The position numbers were made by a program, and so were the translations under genes. This document shows, piece after piece, positions 16,651 to 28,572 of a DNA stretch of 64,000 nt. Numbering within the stretch: the stretch's first letter is position 1; every line of letters starts with the position of its first letter. The stretch is from Caenispirillum salinarum_A (GTDB lineage: Bacteria; Pseudomonadota; Alphaproteobacteria; Rhodospirillales; Rhodospirillaceae): the NCBI RefSeq assembly GCF_044803115.1, contig NZ_CP085224.1, positions 2,046,001-2,110,000 on the forward strand, written 5' to 3'. The notes beneath the pieces were generated by a model. The model saw nothing but the letters and a program-made list of their open reading frames with translations. It was not told where the DNA came from and did not search any database.

Positions 16651-17406
16651 ATGACGCAGACGTTCGAGCGGCTGGACGTGCCGCCCGCCTACCAACTGGT
16701 TTTCCAGGCCATAGAGACGGAAATCGTCGAGGGCCGCCTCAACGCGGGCGACAGGCTTCCCACCGAAACCGCCATGGCGCGGCAGTTCGGCGTCAACCGA
16801 TCAACGGTGCGGGAAGGCATCCGCCTGCTGGAGCAGTCGGGGCTGGTGCGGCGCGAGGCCGGGCGGCGGCTGCATGTCTCGCTGCCCCACACGCGGGAAC
16901 TGGCGCCGCGCGTCTCCCGCGCCATGATCATGCAGCGCGTTACCTTCCGGGAACTGTGGGAGGTCGCCATGGCGCTGGAGCCCGCCGCCGCGGCGCTGGC
17001 GGCCGTGCGCATCACCGACTCCGCGCTCACGCGGCTGGAAGAGAACGTGGAGGCGACCCGCCAGGCCGTTGCGGCCGGCGATCCGGTCGTGCCGCTGGAC
17101 GTGGAATTCCACGCGCTGATCGCCGAGGCCGCCGGCAACAAGGCCCTGCTGCTGTGCCGCGAGCCCATGTCGCTGCTGTTCTACCCCGCCATCCGCGTGT
17201 TGTTCACCAAGTCGGAAACAGGCCGCATCGCGCAAGGCAGGCTCATCAAGGCCCATGAAATCCTGCTCGACGCCCTGCGCGGGCGCGACGAAGTGACGGC
17301 GCGCGACTGGATGACGCGGCACATCGTCGACTTCAAGCGCGGGTACGCTGTGCGGGGGCTGGACATGGACGCCGCCGTCGACCGCCTGTCCCTCCTGGCG
17401 GTCTGA
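16651..17406 (+). CDS. GntR-family (FadR/FCD subfamily) transcriptional regulator
   Basis: The 251-residue regulator has an N-terminal winged helix (GDRLPTETAMARQFGVNRSTVREGIRLLEQSGLV, roughly residues 32-65) and an all-helical C-terminal FCD ligand domain with the D-x3-H pattern (DVEFH) and later histidines. FCD regulators bind acyl-CoAs or organic acids and usually repress catabolic operons. ATG at 16651 follows GGGAGGA; an upstream TTG at 16594 would start inside the operator. It lies next to the acid-catabolism operons, which share its candidate operator. It is probably the local repressor. Confidence 0.88.
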   Translation: MTQTFERLDVPPAYQLVFQAIETEIVEGRLNAGDRLPTETAMARQFGVNRSTVREGIRLLEQSGLVRREAGRRLHVSLPHTRELAPRVSRAMIMQRVTFRELWEVAMALEPAAAALAAVRITDSALTRLEENVEATRQAVAAGDPVVPLDVEFHALIAEAAGNKALLLCREPMSLLFYPAIRVLFTKSETGRIAQGRLIKAHEILLDALRGRDEVTARDWMTRHIVDFKRGYAVRGLDMDAAVDRLSLLAV

Positions 17407-17428
17407 GGCGTCCATGCAGCCTGCATAC

Positions 17429-18193
<765 letters not shown>

Positions 18194-18252
18194 GCGGGAC
18201 GCCTCCTGCGCTTTGTTGGTTGTTGTCCCGGAACGATACGGCGTTGTTGAAA

Positions 18253-18278
18253 TGTAAATCAAGTGTAAATCTTATACA
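18253..18278. promoter_or_regulatory. repeat-containing divergent promoter/operator candidate
   Basis: TGTAAATC occurs twice (18253-18260, 18264-18271) with an 11-base period, and the second copy forms TGTA-N7-TACA with the following bases. This is one of the few AT-rich stretches in the region and lies between the divergent SDR and acyl-CoA dehydrogenase genes. It suggests a TetR- or MarR-type operator, but no matching regulator is adjacent. Confidence 0.4.
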
Positions 18279-18302
18279 ATAAATCACGGGAGGCGAAATC
18301 TC

Positions 18303-20096
<1,794 letters not shown>

Positions 20097-20097
20097 A

Positions 20098-20177
20098 GCC
20101 TTACCTCGCCAAGATTGGCGGGGTAAGGCGAATAGGGTCGCGACTGCGACCCCGCGCCGGTCAGGCGCGTGAGCCTG
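20098..20177 (+). other. three consecutive RNA hairpins in the acyl-CoA dehydrogenase/hydroxyacyl-CoA dehydrogenase gap
   Basis: The stems are 20098-20110/20117-20129 (13 bp with one G-U pair, loop AAGATT), 20135-20141/20146-20152 (7 bp) and 20162-20166/20173-20177 (5 bp). They fill a 152-base gap directly after the stop codon. No U-tract follows, so transcript stabilisation or partial attenuation is more likely than full termination. Confidence 0.5.
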
Positions 20178-20248
20178 CGTGGCGCTTGAACGCAGCTCCG
20201 GCGCGCAAGCGGCAGAGCGTAAACAGGCAATTGAGGGAGAGACACGAT

Positions 20249-21097
20249 ATGGACCGCATTCCCGTGGGCGTCGTCGGCGCCGGCATGATGGGCGCCGAGA
20301 TCGCCCTGACCTTCGCCATGGCCGGCCACCCCACCATCCTCACCGACGCCAAGCCCGAGGTCCGCGACGGCGTGATGGAGCGCCTGGACTCGACGCTGGC
20401 GAAGGCCGTCGCGCGCGGCCTGTTCACCGAGGCCCAGCACCGCACGACGCTGGATACCCTGCGCGTGGTCGACGATCTGAGCGCCTACGACGACCGGCGG
20501 TTCATCGTTGAAGCGGTGTTCGAGGACGAGGCGGTGAAGAAGGGCACCTTCGCCAAACTGGACGGCGTTGCTCCGGCCGGGTGCCTGTTCGCCTCCAACA
20601 CCTCCACCATCCCCATCTCCACGCTGGCGGGCGCCGTGGCGCCGGAGCGGCGGGCGGGATTCCTGGGGACGCACTTCTTCTCTCCGGTCCACCGCATGAA
20701 GCTGGTGGAGGTCATCCCCGCCTTCGAAACCGCACCCGAGACGGTGGAGACGGTGATGGACCTCTGCCGCGAGGCCGGCAAGACGCCGATCCGCGTCAAG
20801 GACGTGGCCGGCTTCGCCGTCAACCGCGTCCTCCATGCCTTCATGATCGAGGCCGTGCGGCTGGTGGAGGAAGAGGTTTGCACGCCCGAGGAAGTGGACA
20901 CCGCCTGCAAGCTGGGTCTCGGCCACCCCGTCGGCCCGTTCGAGCTGATGGACCTGGTCAGCAACAGCCTGTGCGAGGACGTCCAGGACATCCTGAAGGA
21001 CGCCTACGGCCCCCGGTTCATGCCGCGCCCGCTGCTGCGCCAGAAGGTCGCCGCCGGCCACGACGGCCGCCGCGCCGGAAAGGGGTGGCGGGCATGA
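20249..21097 (+). CDS. 3-hydroxyacyl-CoA dehydrogenase (single-domain, Hbd/FadB2-like)
   Basis: The 282-residue NAD-dependent enzyme has the GAGMMGAEIA Rossmann motif at the N-terminus, the catalytic histidine region GTHFFSPVHRMKLVE, SNTSTIPI, and the C-terminal dimerisation domain with GHPVGPFELMDLV. It oxidises L-3-hydroxyacyl-CoA to 3-ketoacyl-CoA. No hydratase domain is fused. ATG at 20249 follows GAGGGAGA. Its stop overlaps the amidase ATG (ATGA). It could act with the upstream dehydrogenase in beta-oxidation. Confidence 0.88.
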   Translation: MDRIPVGVVGAGMMGAEIALTFAMAGHPTILTDAKPEVRDGVMERLDSTLAKAVARGLFTEAQHRTTLDTLRVVDDLSAYDDRRFIVEAVFEDEAVKKGTFAKLDGVAPAGCLFASNTSTIPISTLAGAVAPERRAGFLGTHFFSPVHRMKLVEVIPAFETAPETVETVMDLCREAGKTPIRVKDVAGFAVNRVLHAFMIEAVRLVEEEVCTPEEVDTACKLGLGHPVGPFELMDLVSNSLCEDVQDILKDAYGPRFMPRPLLRQKVAAGHDGRRAGKGWRA

Positions 21098-22503
21098 GCG
21101 GCACCGACCTCGGCACGCTCGCCGCCGGGCAACTCCTGCGCCTCTACCGCCGGCGCGAGGCCTCGCCGGTGGAGGCGACGAAGGCGGCGCTGGACCGCAT
21201 CCACCGCTTCGACCCGGCCGTCAACGCCTTCTGCCATGTGGACGAGGAGGCGGCCCTTGCGGCGGCGCGGGAGTCGGAGGCGCGATGGCTGGGCGGCGGC
21301 CCCGTGGGCGCGCTCGACGGCGTGCCGGCGACCATCAAGGACATGGCGCTCGCGCGCGGGATGCCGACGCTGAAAGGCTCGCGCACCGTCGATCCTGCCG
21401 GTCCGTGGCAGGACGATTCGCCCTTCGCCGCGCGGCTGCGGGAGGCGGGCGCGGTGCTGCTCGGCAAGACCACGACGCCGGAGTTCGGCTGGAAGGGCGT
21501 GACCGATTGCCCGCTGACCGGCCACACCCGCAACCCGTGGGATACCTCGCGCACCCCCGGCGGTTCCAGCGGCGGGGCGGCGGCGGCGGCGGCGCTCAAC
21601 ATGGGGGTGCTGCACCAAGGGTCCGACGCCGGCGGGTCCATCCGTATCCCCTGCGCCTTCACCGGCACGGCCGGCATCAAGCCCACCTTCGGCTTCGTGC
21701 CCCAGTGGCCGGCCAGCGCCATGGGAACGCTCTCCCACCTGGGCCCCATGGCGCGGAGCGTGGAGGACGTGGCGCGGATGCTCACCGTCGTCGGTCGGTC
21801 CGACGACCGCGACAGCCTGGCCGGCGCGCCCTTTGACCGCGACTGGACGCAGGGCCTTGCGCGCGGCATCCGGGGACTGCGCGTCGCTTACAGCCGCACG
21901 CTTGGATACGTATACGTACGACCCGACATCGCCCGCGCCGTGGACGCCGCCGTGGCGGTGCTGCGCGACCTGGGCGCGCATGTGGAGGAGGTGGACCCCG
22001 GCTTCGATGATCCGGTGGAGGCCTTCAACACGCTCTGGTTCGCCGGCGCCGCCCGCGCGCTGGGCAAGCTGCCGCCCGACAAGCGTGCCCTGGTCGATCC
22101 CGGCTTGCAGGAGATCGCGGAGCAGGGCGCGCGGATTTCGGCCGTCGATTATCTGGCCGCCATGGAGGTCCGCGCCGCGCTGTCCGAGCGCATGGCCGCC
22201 TTCCACCGCGACTGGGACCTGCTGGTGACGCCGACCATGCCGCTGACGGCCTTTCCCCTGGGCGCCAACGTGCCGCCGGACAGCGGCATGGCCCAGTGGC
22301 AGGACTGGACGCCGTTCACATACCCGTTCAACTTGACGCAGCAGCCGGCGGCCTCGGTCCCCTGCGGCTTTGGCGACGACGGGATGCCGGTGGGGCTGCA
22401 TGTGGTCGGTGCGCGGTTCGACGACGCCACGGTGCTGCGCCTCTGTGTGGCCTATGAGGCCGCCTGTCCGCCGACGTTTCCCGAGGCGCCGCGGGGCGCC
22501 TGA
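21094..22503 (+). CDS. amidase (amidase-signature family)
   Basis: This 469-residue amidase-signature hydrolase contains the Ser-cisSer-Lys triad elements: the lysine in ATIKDMA, the glycine/serine-rich PGGSSGGAAAAAA, and GSDAGGSIRIP. It would release ammonia and a free acid from an amide. The ATGA overlap with the hydroxyacyl-CoA dehydrogenase gene suggests that the acid produced enters the same CoA pathway, although no ligase is in this transcript. GatA-like function is unlikely because no GatB/C genes are near. Confidence 0.85.
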   Translation: MSGTDLGTLAAGQLLRLYRRREASPVEATKAALDRIHRFDPAVNAFCHVDEEAALAAARESEARWLGGGPVGALDGVPATIKDMALARGMPTLKGSRTVDPAGPWQDDSPFAARLREAGAVLLGKTTTPEFGWKGVTDCPLTGHTRNPWDTSRTPGGSSGGAAAAAALNMGVLHQGSDAGGSIRIPCAFTGTAGIKPTFGFVPQWPASAMGTLSHLGPMARSVEDVARMLTVVGRSDDRDSLAGAPFDRDWTQGLARGIRGLRVAYSRTLGYVYVRPDIARAVDAAVAVLRDLGAHVEEVDPGFDDPVEAFNTLWFAGAARALGKLPPDKRALVDPGLQEIAEQGARISAVDYLAAMEVRAALSERMAAFHRDWDLLVTPTMPLTAFPLGANVPPDSGMAQWQDWTPFTYPFNLTQQPAASVPCGFGDDGMPVGLHVVGARFDDATVLRLCVAYEAACPPTFPEAPRGA

Positions 22504-22810
22504 AACGGAGGCTGAAAAAAGAAGCGGCCCGAACCCGGGGAAGGGTCGGACCGCGAAGGAATCCGCGCATGGCGGTGTGTGGGGAAGCCATCGGTCGGAG
22601 AGGTCATGCTTCATCCGATGACAGGAACCACTCTGCCGCCGGCCCTGCCGCGACGCCTTGATTCCGGATAAGTCCGCTCAGCTTTCCGGCGCGTTTTTTT
22701 CATGCTCCGCGCTTGCCTGGGCGGCCGAGAGAACCGGTGTATCCCTCTCGACCCTTGGCCTTGCGTGCCGAAGGTGGCACCTTCGTCTTGTTCTACGCCG
22801 GGAGACCTTC
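22504..22810. other. 307-bp intergenic region before the Crp/Fnr pair
   Basis: There is no supported gene. An imperfect hairpin (22524-22554, GCGG...CCGC with a mismatch and a bulge) follows the amidase gene and may slow read-through. The rest should hold the promoter of the regulators. TTGATTCCGGATAA at 22658 resembles an Fnr box only in its left half. Confidence 0.4.
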
Positions 22811-23524
22811 ATGCCCAACACCGCCGCCAGCGCCGAACTTCTCGCCCAGAGCCGCCTGTTCGTCCGGCTGCCGCCAGCCGAGCGCGAGGCCCTGGCGCGG
22901 ATGGCGGAGGTCCGCCACCTGGAGACGGGCGACCCTCTGTGCGCACAGGGCGCGCCGGCGGATGCGCTGTTCGTGGTGCGGGAAGGCTATGTGAAGACGT
23001 TCATTCCGGGCCGCTCGCGCAAGGACGAACAGGCCATCGACATCGTCGGCCCCGGCGCGGTGATCGGCGAAACATCGGCCACGGGCGTCGGCGAATACCC
23101 GGTGTCGGCGGTGGCGCTGGATTCGGTGACGGCGCTGGTGGTGCCGGGCGAGGCCCTGAATGCGGCGCTGGCGCGCAATTACGAGGTGGTTCTGTCGCTC
23201 ATGGGGTCACTCTCGGGCGGACTGCGGGGGCTGCTGTCGCAGGTGACGGAACTCAAGATGAAATCCACGGCCGAGAGGCTCGCCATGTTCCTGGTGCAAC
23301 TCTCGCCCGAGGAGGAGGGCGCGGCGCGCATCCCGCTGCCCTACAGCAAGCGGGTGGTGGCCGAAAAACTGGGCATGACCCCGGAAACCCTGTCGCGGTC
23401 GCTGGCGAAGCTGGGGTCGGTGGGCGTGTCGTCCTGCGGGCGCGACCTGATCTGCGTCGACGACATGGAGGCCCTGGCCGAGTACGCCGGCTTCTGGCCA
23501 GAGGACGAGGAGGAGCGCGCCTGA
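22811..23524 (+). CDS. Crp/Fnr-family regulator, Dnr/NnrR-like
   Basis: The 237-residue protein has an N-terminal cyclic-nucleotide-binding-like sensor domain, a long dimer helix (GLRGLLSQVTELKMKST) and a C-terminal helix-turn-helix. The recognition helix reads TPETLSRSL, and its E-xx-SR pattern is the Fnr/Dnr type that reads TTGAY half-sites. The N-terminal cysteine cluster of Fnr is absent, so it is not an Fe-S oxygen sensor; Dnr-type heme/NO sensing is the likely alternative. ATG at 22811 is chosen over a long upstream frame because it aligns with family N-termini. It lies just upstream of a second paralogue and nirS. Confidence 0.83.
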   Translation: MPNTAASAELLAQSRLFVRLPPAEREALARMAEVRHLETGDPLCAQGAPADALFVVREGYVKTFIPGRSRKDEQAIDIVGPGAVIGETSATGVGEYPVSAVALDSVTALVVPGEALNAALARNYEVVLSLMGSLSGGLRGLLSQVTELKMKSTAERLAMFLVQLSPEEEGAARIPLPYSKRVVAEKLGMTPETLSRSLAKLGSVGVSSCGRDLICVDDMEALAEYAGFWPEDEEERA

Positions 23525-24231
23525 TGCCGGAAATCCGCCCCCTGAGCCCGACGGACCTGACGGCCCTGCGCGAGGCGCCCCTTTTCGCCAGGCTGGACGA
23601 GTCGGAGCTTGCCGCCGTTGCCGCCACCGGCTCCATGCGCCGCTACGACCATGTGGCGCTGCTGTTTTCCGCCGGCGATCCGGCCGATGCCTTCTATGCG
23701 GTGGCTGAAGGGCACGTCCACCTGTTCGCACTGAACGAGGACGGCGACCAGAGCCTGGTGACCATTGTCGGCCCGGGCGAGACGTTCGCGGAAGCCGCCT
23801 TGTTCGGCGCCGGGCGGTTTCCCGTCAACGCCGAGGTGCAGGCCGGCGCCGTGCTGGCGCGCATCGACGGAAGCGCCTTCCTCAAGGTGCTGCGCGGCAA
23901 CCAGGCCCTGGGCTTCCGGATGCTCGACAGTCTGCTGGCCCGCCAGGTGTTCCTGATGCACGAAATCCGCCGCCTCAAGGCCCACAGCCCGGCGGAGCGG
24001 CTGGCGTCCTACCTGCTCAGCCTGATCGAGTCCCACACCTGGCCCGGCCACGGCAAGCTGCCGGTGCGCAAGCAGCTGATCGCCAGCCGCATCGGGATCG
24101 AGCCGGAAAGCCTGTCCCGCGCCCTGCGCCGCCTGGACGAGGCGGGCGTGGTGTGCGAGGGCGACGACGTGCTGGTGAAGGACGAAAGCCTGCTGCGCGG
24201 CTTCTGCGCGACCTTTGGTGGTACGGCTTAG
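23524..24231 (+). CDS. second Crp/Fnr-family regulator, Dnr-like
   Basis: This 235-residue paralogue is encoded immediately after the first regulator, with a one-base TGATG overlap. The layout is the same: effector domain (FAEAALFGAGRFPVNAEVQAG), dimer helix and HTH with IEPESLSRAL, again E-xx-SR. No Fnr cysteines are present. The proteins are clearly diverged, so they probably have different signals or form a cascade. It ends 105 bases before nirS and its Dnr box, suggesting control of nir and nor operons. Which of the pair is the NO sensor cannot be told from sequence. Confidence 0.83.
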   Translation: MPEIRPLSPTDLTALREAPLFARLDESELAAVAATGSMRRYDHVALLFSAGDPADAFYAVAEGHVHLFALNEDGDQSLVTIVGPGETFAEAALFGAGRFPVNAEVQAGAVLARIDGSAFLKVLRGNQALGFRMLDSLLARQVFLMHEIRRLKAHSPAERLASYLLSLIESHTWPGHGKLPVRKQLIASRIGIEPESLSRALRRLDEAGVVCEGDDVLVKDESLLRGFCATFGGTA

Positions 24232-24254
24232 ACCTAGCGGCGGCGTCTGCTTTT

Positions 24255-24268
24255 TTGACCAGGGTCAA
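24255..24268. promoter_or_regulatory. Dnr/Fnr-type box upstream of nirS
   Basis: TTGACCAGGGTCAA is a perfect TTGAC-N4-GTCAA palindrome 67 bases before the nirS ATG, the classical site class for Dnr/NnrR regulators. Confidence 0.8.
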
Positions 24269-24335
24269 GGCCGCCCCTCCGGATGGGGATCATTGTCGGG
24301 TCCGTCAATGACCGCATCCCTAGGAGGGGGCATCC

Positions 24336-26084
24336 ATGTCGTACCCAACAATGACCCGTATCCTCAGCGGTTCGGTGGCGGCGGTGGCGCTGGTGGCGCT
24401 GTCGTCGGGCGCCTGGGCCGCCGAAGAAAAGAAGGACCACGTGCCCGATCGCGCCAAGGAAGGCGGGACCACGCAGACCTACGAACCGCAGATGGAGAGC
24501 ATGCCGGCCGAGCCCGAGCAGCCGCGGGTCGAGGTCAAGGAGATGAGCGCGGAAGAGTTCGCGCAAGGCAAGAAGATCTTCTTCGAGCGCTGCGCCGGCT
24601 GCCACGGCGTGCTGCGCAAGGGCGCCACGGGTCCGAACCTTGAGACCGAACGCACCCACGAACTGGGCTTCGAGCACCTTCAGGCCTTCATCACCTACGG
24701 CAGCCCCGCCGGCATGCCCAACTGGGGCACCTCGGGCGAATTGACCGAGGGCGAGATCGAGCTGATGTCCAACTACCTGCTCCACGAGCCGCCGGCACCG
24801 CCGGAATGGGGCATGGACAAGATGATGGAGACCTGGGAGGTCTTCGTCGAGCCCGAGAACCGGGTGACCGAGCCGAAGAACGACCTGCCGCTGGACAACC
24901 TGTTCTCCGTCACCCTGCGTGACGCCGGCGAGATCGCGCTGATCAACGGCGACACCTACGAGATCGAGAAGATCATCCCCACCGGCTACGCCGTGCACAT
25001 TTCGCGCATGTCCGCTTCCGGCCGCTATGTCTTCGTCATCGGCCGCGACGCCCGCATCGACATGATCGATCTGTGGCCGGAAGAGCCCACCAAGGTCGCG
25101 TCGCTGAAGATCGGCATGGAGGCCCGCTCGGTCGAGACGTCCAAGATGAAGGGCTGGGAAGACAAGCTGGCCATCGCCGGCGCCTATTGGCCGCCGCAGT
25201 ACGTCATCATGGACGGCCAGACGCTGGAGCCCAAGAAGATCGTCTCCACCCGCGGCATGCTCTACGACGAGCAGACCTTCCACCCGGAACCGCGCGTCGC
25301 GTCGATCCTCTCTTCGCACTACAACCCGGAGTTCATCGTCAACGTCAAGGAAACCGGCAAGGTCCTGCTGGTCGACTACACCGACCTGGACGCCCTGAAG
25401 ACCGTCGAGATCGACGCCGAGCGCTTCCTGCACGACGGCGGCCTGGACAGCTCCGGGCGGTACTTCCTGGTGGCGGCCAACGCGCGCGACAAGGTGGCGA
25501 TCATCGACACCAAGGACCGCAAGCTGGTCAACATCGTCGAGACCGGCATCAAGCCGCACCCCGGCCGCGGTGCCAACTTCGTGCACCCCGAGTTCGGGCC
25601 GGTGTGGGCCACCAGCCACCTGGGCGATGAATCCATCGCCATGATCGGCACCGATCCGGAAGGTCATCCGGACAGCGCCTTCAAGGTGGTCGACAAGGTC
25701 GACGGCCAGGGCGGCGGCTCGCTGTTCATCAAGACCCACCCGAACAGCACCAACCTGTGGGTCGACACGCCGCTGAACTCGCTGGAGGAGATGTACCAGT
25801 CGGTGGCCGTGTTCGACATCAACAACCTGGACGCCGGGTTCGAGGTGCTGCCGATCGCCGAGTGGGCCGACCTGGGCGAGGGCGCCAAGCGCGTCGTGCA
25901 GCCCGAGTACAACAAGGCCGGTACCGAAGTCTGGTTCTCCGTCTGGAACGGCAAGGAACAGACCTCCGCCATCGTGGTGGTCGACGACAAGACGCGCGAG
26001 CTTAAGAAGGTCATCAAGGACCCGCGCCTGATCACGCCGACCGGCAAGTTCAATACCTACAACACGCAGAACGACGTGTATTGA
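24336..26084 (+). CDS. nirS: cytochrome cd1 nitrite reductase
   Basis: This 582-residue periplasmic enzyme reduces nitrite to nitric oxide. A signal peptide (AWAAEE, cut near residue 29) is followed by a c-heme domain with CAGCH at 86-90 and then the eight-bladed d1-heme propeller. Candidate active-site histidines lie in SSHYNPEFIVNV and in WATSHLGDESIAMIG. The length is normal for the family. AGGAGG lies 8 bases before the ATG. It leads the nir cluster and is preceded by a Dnr box. No nirM cytochrome c551 gene is present in the cluster, so the electron donor must be encoded elsewhere. Confidence 0.97.
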   Translation: MSYPTMTRILSGSVAAVALVALSSGAWAAEEKKDHVPDRAKEGGTTQTYEPQMESMPAEPEQPRVEVKEMSAEEFAQGKKIFFERCAGCHGVLRKGATGPNLETERTHELGFEHLQAFITYGSPAGMPNWGTSGELTEGEIELMSNYLLHEPPAPPEWGMDKMMETWEVFVEPENRVTEPKNDLPLDNLFSVTLRDAGEIALINGDTYEIEKIIPTGYAVHISRMSASGRYVFVIGRDARIDMIDLWPEEPTKVASLKIGMEARSVETSKMKGWEDKLAIAGAYWPPQYVIMDGQTLEPKKIVSTRGMLYDEQTFHPEPRVASILSSHYNPEFIVNVKETGKVLLVDYTDLDALKTVEIDAERFLHDGGLDSSGRYFLVAANARDKVAIIDTKDRKLVNIVETGIKPHPGRGANFVHPEFGPVWATSHLGDESIAMIGTDPEGHPDSAFKVVDKVDGQGGGSLFIKTHPNSTNLWVDTPLNSLEEMYQSVAVFDINNLDAGFEVLPIAEWADLGEGAKRVVQPEYNKAGTEVWFSVWNGKEQTSAIVVVDDKTRELKKVIKDPRLITPTGKFNTYNTQNDVY

Positions 26085-26098
26085 TCCCGCAGAGGTGA

Positions 26099-26135
26099 GG
26101 GCGGCGGCCGGTCCGGGTTTATCCGGTCGCCGCCC
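26099..26135 (+). other. stable hairpin in the nirS-nirE gap
   Basis: A 13-bp stem with one G-U pair (26099-26111 with 26123-26135, GGGCGGCG...CGCCGCCC) follows nirS, and a short GACCCC/GGGGTC repeat follows it at 26136-26148. No U-tract is present. The position suggests differential expression of abundant NirS over its maturation enzymes. Confidence 0.5.
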
Positions 26136-26228
26136 GACCCCTGGGGTCCGACTTTCCTTCGCACAGAATTCCAAGGCCGCCGCCGAGCGCTCGCCGCCCA
26201 GCCGACCGGCCAACCGGGGAGAAGAAAC

Positions 26229-27033
<805 letters not shown>

Positions 27034-27041
<8 letters not shown>

Positions 27042-27369
27042 GGCGGCTTTTGCCGCGGCTTTCGTGGTGCTGGCGAGTGCGGTGCCCGTCGCGGCGTCCT
27101 CTTCCGATGCCGTCCCCGCTGTTTCAACGGAGCGCATGGCCGAACTGCGCGAGTTCCTCACGCAGGACTGCGGCTCCTGCCACGGCCTGACCCGCAAGGG
27201 CGGCCTGGGCACCCCGCTGACCCCCGAGGCTTTGGCCGACCGCTCCGACGAGGACCTGGCGCTTACCATCCTGCACGGCGTGCCCGGCACGCCCATGCCG
27301 CCCTGGTCGCCCCTGCTGACCGAGGCCGAGGTGGACGCCATTATCCGGATGCTCCGTCAAGGAGACTGA
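27034..27369 (+). CDS. nirC: cytochrome c55x (NirC)
   Basis: This small 111-residue periplasmic c-type cytochrome has a signal peptide (VPVAASS) and one heme site, CGSCH at 46-50, with the Met ligand region PGTPMPPW. NirC is associated with heme d1 maturation and can donate electrons to NirS. It is tightly packed between nirE and nirF. Size and position match the standard nir cluster. Confidence 0.9.
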
Positions 27370-27371
27370 TT

Positions 27372-28571
27372 ATGCGTATACGTACTTTTGTGCTGGGCAC
27401 CGTCGCCGCCGTTGCGCTGGCGACGGGTGCCGCCGCCGGGGACGGCCTCGGTGAAGGCCCTCGCGGGACGGGCGATCTGGGCGTCGTCATCGAGCGCGCC
27501 ACCGGTCAGGTTGCCGTGGTCGACCGCCTGGAAAGCGCGCGCCTGGCGACCGTCGACGGGCTGGGCGACCTGTCCCACGCCTCCGTCGTCTTCGGGCCGA
27601 GCGAGCGCTATGCCTACGTCTTCGGCCGCGACGGCGGGCTGACCAAGGTGGACGTGCTGACGGGCACCATTGATGCGCGCGTGGTGCAGTCCGGCAACTC
27701 CATCGGCGGCGCCATCTCCGAGGACGGCTCGCTGGTGGCCGTGGCGAACTACGAGCCCGGCGGCGTGAAGGTGTTCGATGCCGACACGCTGGAGCTGGTC
27801 GCCGACATTCCCGCCACCGACATCGGCGAGGGCAAGCGGTCCAAGGTCGTGGGGCTGGAAGACGCGCCGGGCAACCGCTTCGTCTTCAGCCTCTATGACA
27901 CCGACGAAATCTGGATCGCCGATTTCTCCAAGGACCGCAAGGCGCCGGAGCTGACCAAGTACGAGGCCATCGGCCGCCAGCCCTATGACGCGCTGGTCAG
28001 CGAGGACGGCCGCTGGTATCTGGCCGGCCTGTTCGGCGAGGACGGCATCGCCATGCTGGATCTTTGGCACCCGGACAAGGGCGTCCGGCAGGTGCTGGAG
28101 GGCTACGGCCGGGGCGAGGAAGCCCTGCCGGTCTACAAGATGCCCCACCTGGAAGGCTGGGCGGTCGCCGGCGGCTATGCCTGGCTGCCCGCCATCGGCC
28201 GGCATTCGGTGCTGGTGGTCGACATGGACACCTGGGAGCAGGTGGCGGAAATCCCCGTCCACGGCCAGCCGGTGTTCGTCATGGCGCGGCCGGGCGGGCG
28301 GCATGTGTGGGTCAACTTCGCCCTGCCGGACAACGAATTCGTCCAGGTCATCGACACCGAGGCGCTGGAGGTGGTCGACACCCTGGAGCCGGGGCCGGGC
28401 GTCCTGCACATGGAGTTCACCCCGCGCGGCGACCGCGTGTGGCTGAGCGTGCGCGACCAGAACGAGGTCCACGTCTACGACACCGCGACGCGCGAAAGGC
28501 TTGCCGTGCTGCCGGCGGAGAAGCCGTCGGGCATCTTCTTCACCAGCCGCGCCCACCGGATCGGGCTGTAG
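27372..28571 (+). CDS. nirF: heme d1 biosynthesis protein NirF
   Basis: The 399-residue propeller protein resembles the d1 domain of NirS but lacks a c-heme domain. A signal peptide (ALATGAAAGDG) directs it to the periplasm. NirF is required late in heme d1 formation, with dihydro-heme d1 dehydrogenation or precursor processing proposed. Repeated blades such as VIERATGQVAVVDRL and the family segment KVVGLEDAPGNRFVFSLYD are visible. It starts two bases after nirC. Confidence 0.92.
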   Translation: MRIRTFVLGTVAAVALATGAAAGDGLGEGPRGTGDLGVVIERATGQVAVVDRLESARLATVDGLGDLSHASVVFGPSERYAYVFGRDGGLTKVDVLTGTIDARVVQSGNSIGGAISEDGSLVAVANYEPGGVKVFDADTLELVADIPATDIGEGKRSKVVGLEDAPGNRFVFSLYDTDEIWIADFSKDRKAPELTKYEAIGRQPYDALVSEDGRWYLAGLFGEDGIAMLDLWHPDKGVRQVLEGYGRGEEALPVYKMPHLEGWAVAGGYAWLPAIGRHSVLVVDMDTWEQVAEIPVHGQPVFVMARPGGRHVWVNFALPDNEFVQVIDTEALEVVDTLEPGPGVLHMEFTPRGDRVWLSVRDQNEVHVYDTATRERLAVLPAEKPSGIFFTSRAHRIGL

Positions 28572-28572
28572 T

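Noticed and set aside
22524..22554. Intrinsic terminator after the amidase gene
   Set aside because: The stem has a mismatch and a bulge, no U-tract follows it on the plus strand, and no minus-strand gene needs it.
22658..22671. Possible Fnr/Dnr box (TTGATTCCGGATAA) before the Crp/Fnr pair
   Set aside because: Only the left half-site matches; the right half differs from RTCAA at key positions.
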